NCBI RefSeq assembly: GCF_000988165.1
Contig: NW_020169380.1
Location: 1 to 15,299 of the forward strand
Direction of reading: 5' to 3'
From: Vairimorpha ceranae
Lineage: Eukaryota; Microsporidia; Nosematidae
DNA length: 15,299 bases
The position numbers and the translations under genes were made by a program. Shown here piece after piece: positions 8,089 through 14,933 of the stretch. The number at the start of each line of letters is the position of its first letter. The first letter of the stretch is position 1. Under the pieces are notes generated by a model that saw only the letters and a program-made list of their open reading frames with translations, had not been told where the DNA came from and ran no database searches.

Positions 8089-8935
8089 GATTAAAGACAC
8101 TAAACAAAATTTATTTAAAAATTTTAAGAATCATTTAAGTGCAGGTATTGACATTAGAAATGTTATTGGGTGGTATTAATTCGCCGGGAAGCCTTCTTCT
8201 GTCTTCCAGACAATCAATTATGGGACTTCTGGGTTTCTATCGCATGTTTGTAAGAAATTTTAGTGAAAAGGTTTTAGATATATATCGCACGATTAATGAG
8301 GAAGGCCCTGTTTTGTTAAAGTAAAAAGTGAAGTCGAAAATCTCAGGCAAGAACTCATTAAATCTCCATGGCTGGGGTTACCAGATATGAAGCCGATGCA
8401 TTCGATTTATGTATCGGAAGTATGCTTTTACAGATTCAAAATGGCAAAGAAGCAATAATTCGCTGTTTCAGTAGAGTACTTAACAACCCTCGGCGTAACT
8501 ACACGACCTTCGAAAAAAAGCTTTAGCAATAATATATGCTATTAAAACCTTCAAGATGTACTTACATTATGAATTTCATAAAGGGTGCGACCACAAACCA
8601 CTTACGTGGTTATACAAGATGAAAAATTCTCAAGGAAGAATGCCTGATGGTTAATGTTTTTGAGCGACCTAAAATTTAAGCTAGAATACAAAAGAGGAAA
8701 ATTACATATCTTACCGGATCGCTTATCAAGGGTGTGTGTCACAACGATTAACTCTAAGATGGCCAGTGAAGAACAAAATTTAATCGAGAAGTTCATCACT
8801 ACATAGATCACAAAGGAACTGAGGCAACTATTTTATTTCTTAAATCGCACAATTTGATTTTTGGAATGAAAACTATTGAAATCAAAATATCATAAAGAAT
8901 TGCAAGACGTGAATTGAACATAAAAAGCTGCGTAA
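8089..8935 (+). pseudogene. Ty3/gypsy fragment: RT end, RNase H, start of integrase
   Basis: Fragment of an LTR-retrotransposon polyprotein (pol). In order: the end of reverse transcriptase (NHLSAGID, then KPSSVFQ and GLLGFYRMFVRNFSEKV at 8215-8275); LRQELIKSPWLGLPDM; RNase H (EADAFDLCIGSMLLQ, FSRVLNNPRRNYTTFEKK, ALAIIYAIKTFKMYL, CDHKPLTWLY); the linker LKFKLEYKRGKLHILPDRLSR (8670-8730); and the start of the integrase zinc-binding domain (HHYIDHKGTEAT, GMKTIEI). At least five frameshifts plus stops. No LTR, primer-binding site or polypurine tract is found beside it. A GGAGG at 8074-8078 is chance. From 8936 to 9037 nothing is recognisable. Confidence 0.85.
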
Positions 8936-9037
8936 GGGGTTTGTAACATTTTCAGCATTATTAGGGTCTGCATTACAAATAATTAGGATAGATTGTATGG
9001 ATCCTTTGTCAAAATGTGTATCTAGTAGAAAATTTGG

Positions 9038-9082
9038 ATCTGGTCTAATATCTGCCCTTTTAGGGCAGATATTAGACCAGAT
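9038..9082. repeat. Perfect 21-bp-arm hairpin upstream of relic C
   Basis: Arms at 9038-9058 and 9062-9082 are exact reverse complements (ATCTGGTCTAATATCTGCCCT) with a TTT loop. It ends 9 bp before the CCCC start motif of relic C. Its perfection contrasts with the decay around it. Confidence 0.9.
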
Positions 9083-9085
9083 TTA

Positions 9086-9103
9086 TTTTTTACCCCTTAA
9101 ATG
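9086..9103 (+). promoter_or_regulatory. CCC start-site motif of relic C
   Basis: TTTTTTACCCCTTAA immediately followed by ATG at 9101. This is the clearest instance in the window of the T-run, C-run, short AT spacer and ATG pattern. Confidence 0.7.
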
Positions 9104-10151
9104 AGAAGACAACAAACAAGATTTGAACGGTTGATGATAATTCGTCAAATGAATACTGAAAATGTCATTAATATTCTACGATCTAAAAATTTATTGCTTT
9201 CTTATTTAGAATGTGAAGCATGTATGCTGCCAATGGTTGAAAGATCTAGAAAAGTTTTAGATGGGGTTTGTTGGGTTTGTACAAATGCTAATTGCTATAA
9301 ATTTAGAACCACAAAAAGTATACGGACAAACTCTTTCTTTGATAAATTTAGGATTTCTTTATCAGATATTTTTTCTGTTGTAATAGACGAAGTGCATAAA
9401 AAGCCGTCTGAAATTTTTTGTTTTTATTGTTTGGGGAGATGCGTCTGGACATGGAGTAATAAAAATGTTATTGGATGCGCAAAGAAAAAGTGCAGAAGAA
9501 AGGCTCTTCTCTTTAGAAAACCCCCGTTTTATGATGCAAAATAATGCTGGAAAAAAAATTACAGAGCCATTTTTTTAATTCTATATACAAATTCTGTCAA
9601 AACCATATGTTCAATAACTGGTATTAGCAAAAAGGCAGTCAGAAAAATATGAAAAGGTCGGACACTATTTAAAAAGACCTCGGATGATAGGCGGAGAAGG
9701 CATCGTCGTCAAAGTTGACAAAAACAAGTTTGGCAAACGGAAATATTACCGTGGTCATGGTGTTGACGGCGTTTGAGTACTCGGAATGGTTGAAAGATTA
9801 TCTTAACGACGCATTGTTCTACTTCATTTAAAAAACGAGATAAATTTACTCTTAATACTTCAATTACCAAATACGTTCTAAAGGAAGTATTATACATACT
9901 GATGGCTGGAAGGGTTATAGTGGGTTAACATCTCTTGGATACAAACATTATACGGTTAACCATAATAAAAACTTTAAAGATCCAGAGACCGGCATCCATA
10001 CGAATACTATTGAAGGAAGTTGGTTTGCTTAAAAAACAATTCATTTGAGAAAGAGAAATTATACATTAATCAAACCTTATCTTAAAATCTTTATGTTTTC
10101 AAGACTGTTTGGTGAAAAAAAGATTTAGAACTTTTATTAGACTATTATTAA
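9101..10151 (+). pseudogene. Merlin transposase relic C with two zinc ribbons
   Basis: The ATG at 9101 opens a 147-codon intact frame (to 9544), then the frame continues past one TAA to 9649. Residues about 43-71 form a ribbon (CEAC ... CTNANC, then FRTTKSIRTNSFFDKF); residues about 105-133 form a second one (CFYC ... CAKKKCRRK). Next comes the helix-turn-helix SVKTICSITGISKKAV. A frameshift near 9645-9652 leads to MIGGEGIVVKVDKNKFGKRK, where the usual VDESK has become VDKNK. Stops follow at 9774 and 9804; a shift near 9830 gives RDKFTLNTSITKYVLK and another near 9885 gives SIIHTDGWKGYSG and TGIHTNTIEGSWF, then a stop at 10030 and a C-terminal tail ending near 10151. Two ribbons in one gene are unusual and suggest duplication or fusion. 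Confidence 0.88.
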
Positions 10152-10250
10152 ATATTTGAATAAATTTTTTTATTTTCAAGAACCCCTTTAATTTTTTTTT
10201 CATGAACACATTAAGAAAAAAACCAGAAAATAATTCAAATTTCGGCGCCG

Positions 10251-10338
10251 CTTCATCTTTCCAACCGCCCTATGAATAACTATGTACAAAATTTTTTAAA
10301 GTGAACGTAGTTATTCGGAGGGGGATGGAAAGATGGAG
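10251..10338. repeat. Inverted repeat between relics C and D
   Basis: 10251-10287 (CATCTTTCC ... GAATAAC) and 10303-10338 (GTTATTC ... GGAAAGATG) form an imperfect inverted repeat with arms of about 36 bp and a 15-nt centre. It may be two abutting transposon ends (right end of the C element, left end of the D element) or a small foldback element. A similar sequence recurs at 11349-11376. Confidence 0.72.
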
Positions 10339-10356
10339 TAAAGGTAAAAAAAATTA

Positions 10357-10375
10357 TTTTTTAACCCTTATTATG
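10357..10375 (+). promoter_or_regulatory. CCC start-site motif of relic D
   Basis: ATTTTTTAACCCTTATT followed by ATG at 10373, which is in frame with the D relic and is taken as its ancestral start. Confidence 0.6.
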
Positions 10376-11253
10376 GATCAGCTAAAAGAAATAATTTTAT
10401 TTTTTAATTTGGTGAAGCATTTTTTTTAAAATACTAAGACAATGGATTTTTTTATAGAATTTAACATTGTAAAAAAACAAATAATTTGTTTGAGGTGTGA
10501 TGGAAGAATGAGGATTATGGTGGCTGCCACGTATATAGACAGGTATGCTTACAGATGCTCTTCTAAGGCATGTAGATCAAAGGCAAGCCTAAAGAAGGGG
10601 TCTAAAATGGCCTCCCTGAATATAAACTTTGTAAAAATTCTTAGGCGAATGTATTGCTAGCTATATGAATATACCCCAGCACAGGCAATTGATTTCTGCG
10701 ATTGTTCGGAAAACAATTACATTAAAATCAAAGATTTGATTTTGCAAGTAACTTCTGAACAAGAGCCAAAAATGGTTTAAATGGGTGGAGAAGGTATTGG
10801 GGTGCAGTTTGACGAAGCTTCTATCTGTAATGGGAAGTTAAAACCCAACCCATCTAGTCCTCTAGACAACAAGCCTAACGTACAATGGTTAGTAAAGGAT
10901 GTAGAAGAGGGAAATTTTAGGAACTTTGTTCTTAAGCTTGTTCTTAAAAGAAAGGTTCCGACTATATTAGACATGTTCGAAGAACGTGTTGTACCCGAAT
11001 CTATCATTATTATTGATGGTTATCCACCTTACCCCGGGCCGTTGCTAAATTTGGATCTTGCCATGAAGTGGTAAACCACTCTGTTGGGTTTTTAATGCTC
11101 AAAGGGCACATACGAACCCAATTTAAAACCCGTGGTCTCATCTTAAGAATACTTATCGAAAACGTGGCGATATTAATAAAGGGAAAAATAATTGTTTTTA
11201 ATGAATGGAAATGGAGGGAAAAAATATCAAAAATAGCGGTAACAGGACGCTAA
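10373..11253 (+). pseudogene. Merlin transposase relic D (divergent clade)
   Basis: From the ATG at 10373 one frame runs to 11074, broken by stops at 10427, 10658 and 10778. It encodes MDQLKEIILFFNLVK, a zinc ribbon (CLRCDGRM ... CSSKACRSKA), a helical region, GGEGIGVQFDEASIC with the first catalytic Asp, KPNVQWLVKDVEEGN, KVPTILDMFEERVVPES and IIIIDGYPPYPG with the second Asp. A frameshift near 11035 then gives GSCHEVVNHSVGF; another gives AHTNPI-stop-NPWSHLKNTYRKRG and FNEWKWREKI, ending at 11251-11253. The codon where the third catalytic residue (Glu of NPIENPW) should stand is TAA (11124-11126). The QFDE/DGYP/HLK motifs place it in a different Merlin clade from relics B, C, F and H; relic I looks related. 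Confidence 0.85.
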
Positions 11254-11348
11254 GGTTAACTTTTTATAAATTAATGAAAATGTTTAAGAACTAATTCTTT
11301 TTAACTAATAGTCTTTTAAATATATATTTTAATTTTTGCACTAATGAA

Positions 11349-11376
11349 GGCGGAAGTGGAAAGATGAAGTAGCGCC
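11349..11376 (+). repeat. Third copy of the GGAAAGATG end-type sequence
   Basis: GGCGGAAGTGGAAAGATGAAGTAGCGCC matches the inverse of 10243-10270 (GGCGCCGCTTCATCTTTCCAACCGCC) with few differences and resembles 10316-10340. It precedes relic E and may be its left terminal sequence. Confidence 0.6.
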
Positions 11377-11392
11377 AGATTTTTTAATTAAA

Positions 11393-12224
11393 GCAGATGA
11401 AAACGAAATTTTAATCTTATTGTTTGGATAAAATTTAATCAGAGATGAAAAGATTTGTAAGCTTTGTTTTAAAAATATGCGCCTCATGCATAATTCTAAA
11501 ATTTCCGCCAGGTTTGAATGGAAATGCTGCTTTTACGGTTGTCATTACTATCGAACAACTATCTCCTCGCGGTTCAATTCTTGCTCTATTCTTTTAAAAA
11601 GAATATTAAATAATACTAAAAGGAAATTACTACTAAACGTATGGTGAAAATTATTCTAAGATCATTGAACATTAGGCACTGAGAAAATGCCTTTAACCAA
11701 GCTGCAAAACATTATAAACGAACAAACTTCTTTATTTTTTATTAATAATCCCATTAAACCGGAAGGTCCTAATATTATTGTACAAATAGATGAAACCAAG
11801 TTGAATTGTAATGTTAAGAGTCATAGAGATAAACCTTTACAGGCCTGTTGGTGTTTCTGCATTGTAGAAACATCATTTAAACCTGCATCGGAAAAGCTAC
11901 ACTGTCGTAGAATCTAGATCTGCGTTCGTTCTTATTTCTATAATAAATCTTATTGCTAAAGCCGGAAGTATTATATACTCCGATGAATAGAAAGCTTATC
12001 TATCTCAGATGATTATGACTATTACACTGTTTGTCATAAGTACAACTTTATAGATCTATTAATAGCATAAATACCCAGCATGTAGAATCTTATAATAACA
12101 AGCATAAGGTTCAAATTAAGTCAAGAAAGTGAATGACTTTGGCTCAAAGAAAAATTTTCTATTAGAATTCATGTTTAGAAAGCAGAATACTACTGAAAAA
12201 TTTTTTCCTTTATTGAACTATTAA
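11393..12224 (+). pseudogene. Merlin (ISXO2-like) transposase relic E
   Basis: Readable from about 11393 (ADENEILILLFG, then a stop and NLIRDEKICKLCFKNM with the first knuckle). The second ribbon part is WKCCFYGCHYYRTTISSR. After frameshifts, 11687-11917 reads PLTKLQNIINEQTSLFF, NNPIKPEGPNIIVQIDETK with the first catalytic Asp, and CWCFCIVETSF. Later frames give YSDE followed by a stop and KAYLSQ, then NTQHVESYNNKHKVQIKSRK and LLEFMFRKQNTTEKFFPLLNY, ending in TAA at 12222-12224. All three catalytic residues survive in separate frames. No CCC motif precedes it. It is the closest relative of relic G in this window but is on the opposite strand. Confidence 0.83.
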
Positions 12225-12249
12225 AATATTTTTTTCACCGGGGGCTAAG

Positions 12250-12257
12250 AGAACCTA
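12250..12257. repeat. Left target-site duplication of element F
   Basis: AGAACCTA, identical to 13328-13335. Confidence 0.8.
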
Positions 12258-12371
12258 GGAGTTTTAACACGAGTTGCACCAAAAAGTATGACCTACAAAT
12301 TTTTCGTTTTTTACCCTTAAAAATGAAATTTTGGGTGTTTAGAAAGAAAGAACTCAAAAGTTTGATTTTAG
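12258..12371 (+). repeat. Left TIR of element F
   Basis: Matches the inverse of 13214-13327 along its whole length. The central block from AACACGAGTTGCA to ATGAAATT is nearly identical. The repeat includes the CCC motif (12314-12316), the ATG (12323) and about 16 codons of the gene. Confidence 0.9.
12308..12325 (+). promoter_or_regulatory. CCC start-site motif inside the TIR of element F
   Basis: TTTTTTACCCTTAAAA then ATG at 12323. It is duplicated in inverse at 13259-13276 by the other TIR. Confidence 0.7.
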
Positions 12372-13187
12372 ATAATTTATGGAAATATCTGTATTTACTG
12401 TAAAGAAGCAGTTAAATATGTTAGAAGAAACAAATATGAGTTTATGGGGTATAATAATAAATTTTACAAAATTTATAAAAAACAAATTGGTTTATGGATG
12501 CATTCAATTTTTTCGAATACTAAAATAAAAAAATATAAAGTTTTGAGAATAAGAGAACTGTGGCTTATTAAAGCCATCTATTGGTGTGATAGCATATATT
12601 TTAGGGATAAATAGAAACACGGTTTATTGAATTTTAAAAGACTTGTCAAAAATATTAGTTGATAAATTTTATAGTTATAAAAATTATGTTGGAAGTTCCG
12701 ATGAAATAATAGAAATAGATGAATCAAAAATAGGAAAAAGGAAATACAATAAGGGATATCCAATTAACGGCGTGTGGATAATTGGTTTAGTTAAAAGAGG
12801 AGAAAAGGAAAAAACTTCATTATTTCAAGTAGATGATAGGACCAAGTGTACACTTCAAATAAAAATCAAAAATTTGGTAAAAAAAGGTGCAACAATTTAC
12901 AGCGATTGTTAGAAAGGCTATAATAGCTTAAATGAATGTGGATATGTGCACAAAACTGTTAATCACAGTAAATGGTTTAAAGACTTGGCCAGTGGAGTTA
13001 GCATAAATACCATTGAAGGAACACGGCCTGGTTTAAAGGCTTATAACCTTTTAGATGTAGAACCAAAAAGCTTATTAATTCATGTATAATGAGATGCATG
13101 CTAATTAACAATTATAAAGATCATCCACCAATAACTTTTATTAAATCAGCTTCAATAAAAATTATTTATTACACACCTTTTTACTAA
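12323..13187 (+). pseudogene. Merlin transposase relic F
   Basis: ATG at 12323 opens MKFWVFRKKELKSLILDN. A frameshift near 12375 gives ICIYCKEAVKYVRR with the first zinc knuckle; the second appears as YNNKFYK, where both Cys have probably become Tyr. The frame continues FSNTKIKKYKVLRIRELWLI. After another shift, GINRNTVY, a stop, and ILKDLSKILVDK form the helix-turn-helix region. The intact block 12643-12912 has IIEIDESKIGKRKYNKGY and GATIYSDC, the first two catalytic Asp. A TAG at 12910 replaces the usual Trp; the same frame then gives HKTVNHSKWFKDL and INTIEGTR with the third catalytic residue. After more shifts the tail ends at 13185-13187. The catalytic triad is intact but the gene is broken by shifts and stops. 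Confidence 0.9.
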
Positions 13188-13213
13188 AAATTATTCGTTT
13201 AAAGCAATAAAAT

Positions 13214-13327
13214 TAAAATTCAAGTTTTTGAGTTCTTTCTTTCTAAACATTTGAATTTCATTTTTAAGGGTAAAAAACGAAAAATTTGTAGGTCATACTT
13301 TTTATTGCAACTCGTGTTCTTAAACCA
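13214..13327 (-). repeat. Right TIR of element F
   Basis: Inverted partner of 12258-12371. Its minus strand repeats TTTTTTACCCTTAAAAATG exactly, giving an antisense ATG at 13261-13259 that faces into the element. Confidence 0.9.
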
Positions 13328-13335
13328 AGAACCTA
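13328..13335. repeat. Right target-site duplication of element F
   Basis: AGAACCTA, identical to 12250-12257. Outside both copies lies another shared octamer, ACCGGGGG (12237-12244 and 13343-13350), which is either chance or part of the pre-insertion sequence. Confidence 0.8.
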
Positions 13336-13379
13336 ATCACAAACCGGGGGACTGTAAGGATCTGATCCAAATATTTCGG

Positions 13380-14190
13380 TTTCTGTAACACTTTTCGGTG
13401 TAGGGAACTTGGGAGCTTCATTTTTCTTGATTTCCAATGGAGTAATGTCTACACCATTCAATGTGTCCTCTATCAGTTTTACTTCCCCCGGCAAGCTGTA
13501 TTTTATTTAGATTTGGGTTCATATTATTTCCCTTTAATCTTCTAAAAACTTATCGCAACAACACGCCATGTTCTTTAATAGTATTTCTGTATAATAACTA
13601 TATCGTCCATATAAATTTCTATCCCGTTTTCTTTCGAATCTCTAAAAATTCTATTCACAATCTTTTTAAAATTTGCGGCGAATTCTTGTAGCTCATGACC
13701 GTTGAATTTCATTTGTATACTTGCCTGTTAAATCCAACAACTGTCATAACTTGTCTTCTCCACCAATCTCAATGCCAAAAATCCTTTCTTTAACTCTACC
13801 ACTGTTATTGCTTTTGCGCTATGCGTTGCTCTTATTACATCTCTTGTATTTGATAACCGATATTCATCTTTTTCTACCATATCATTTGGATCGATAAAAC
13901 TACTTATCAATCTAAACTTTCTATTTGGTTTTTTTAGTGCCCTAACTGAAATTCTTTACGTTGATGTTTATTTCCTTATTACTTCTCTTCATAATAAATC
14001 TCCTAGTTGTTTTACTGTGTTTTCAATTTATGCTTGTGGCACCATCTGCCTCTTTTTAAAAACTTTTTTTCTTTCTTCTCTAGTAATTTTACATTTTTTT
14101 AATCTACAGTATATAATATTACTCGTATTCTACCCCAAAACTTCCTTAAATTCCCTTATATACTCTTTAAATTCAGTTTCTTCTTAATAT
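13380..14190 (-). pseudogene. Ty3/gypsy reverse transcriptase fragment
   Basis: Read leftwards: KCKITREERKKVFKKRQM, IENTVKQLGDLL, VRALKKPNRKFRLI, then the clean stretch 13910-13728 with SFIDPNDMVEKDEYRLSNT and AITVVELKKGFLAL (palm motif with the first catalytic Asp region expected after VE/VD), then MKFNGHE, IVNRIFRDSKENGIEIYMDD with the catalytic YMDD box (13613-13599), FRRLKGNN, and LNGVDITPLEIKKNE with PTPKSVTE, where the match stops near 13385. A deletion has removed the part between FLAL and the MKFNG segment. Several stops and frameshifts. No LTR is evident; 13336-13380 contains the palindrome GGATCTGATCC. 14191-14417 shows nothing. Confidence 0.85.
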
Positions 14191-14417
14191 AATCACCCCT
14201 GCTCACTTTGGTATAATACGACATTTTGTTTAACCTTCCACTCGTTTACTTTTATATTTTAAATTAATTTACTATTAATTTTTGTGGTATTCACCATTTT
14301 TTTATTTAACAAACAAAATAAAAAGATGTCAAGCCAATGGGGTTTATTAATAAATAATTTATCATAACTATACTTTAGGCAGGATTCGCTACCCTACAAA
14401 TACGCCACTCACATATA

Positions 14418-14625
14418 CAGTGCACGTCAAAATCTTAAGACACCTAAAAAAAAATTTTTTCCCATGCAAAATTAAACAAGATACAATTCTAAAATTATAA
14501 TCGTATTTAAACATTGTAATTAAAATAATTTAAAGAATACCTTTTATTAAATCTTACTTTATATATGTCTAATCTGGTTTTTGATTTTTTTTGTCTTAAG
14601 TGGTGCGTCAAAATCTTAAGACACT
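14418..14625 (+). repeat. IR/DR-type left end of the Tc1/mariner element
   Basis: CGTCAAAATCTTAAGACAC occurs at 14425-14443 and again, unchanged, at 14606-14624. Two direct repeats within a terminal inverted repeat of about 200 bp is the IR/DR arrangement, in which each copy is expected to bind the transposase. The inner copy also forms a hairpin with GTCTTAAG at 14593-14600. Confidence 0.82.
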
Positions 14626-14919
14626 CCCCTCAAAAACACGTTTTATAGAATTGTAAATATTACATTCGTTTTATTTTGTTACAATAAACTACTGCATGAT
14701 TTTATTTTTTTGATATAAGCTACTACAAAACGCTTAAAAAAAACAATTAGTCTTACAATTAAACGGGACGTCTCATTAAACTCAAATTTTGAAGTACAAA
14801 CACATGCTTAAAATAATGATATCTGTTATTTATTGTTTTTTGATTTAGAAAAGTCATTTTAAACTTCTTTAACTTTTCTTAGGGACATGATGGTTTTGAT
14901 GTTTTTTTAAAAAAAATTA

Positions 14920-14933
14920 TTTATCCCCTAAGG
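14920..14933 (+). promoter_or_regulatory. CCC start-site motif with lost ATG
   Basis: TTATCCCCTA is followed by AGG (14931-14933) where an ATG would fit both the motif spacing and the protein start (compare CCCCTTAA-ATG at 9101). Confidence 0.5.

Larger units (their letters stand above)
12258..13327 (+). mobile_element. Merlin element F, complete with TIRs and TSD
   Basis: A 1,070-bp DNA transposon with TIRs of about 114 bp and an 8-bp direct repeat AGAACCTA on both sides (12250-12257 and 13328-13335). Merlin elements are known to make 8-9 bp target duplications, so size, TSD and transposase agree. The retained TSD and TIR similarity make it the best-preserved insertion here. It lies between relic E and the minus-strand gypsy fragment. 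Confidence 0.88.

Noticed and set aside
10777..11007. Minus-strand open frame of 76 codons.
   Set aside because: Shadow of the QFDE block of relic D on the other strand.
34..13187. Bacterial origin, because the transposases resemble IS1595/ISXO2 insertion sequences.
   Set aside because: The same window holds gypsy pol, a MULE with FLYWCH and a Tc1/mariner element. No ribosome binding sites or bacterial genes are seen, and the GGAGG at 8074-8078 precedes no credible gene.
13461..13691. Plus-strand open frame of 76 codons, hydrophobic in parts.
   Set aside because: It is antisense to the YMDD region of the gypsy fragment.
8089..14190. The two gypsy fragments (8089-8935 plus, 13380-14190 minus) as halves of one element separated by an inversion.
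   Set aside because: Orientation and order would fit, but both contain the region between the RT palm end and the KPSSV/PKSV segment, about 30 codons of overlap with different residues. They are more likely separate copies.
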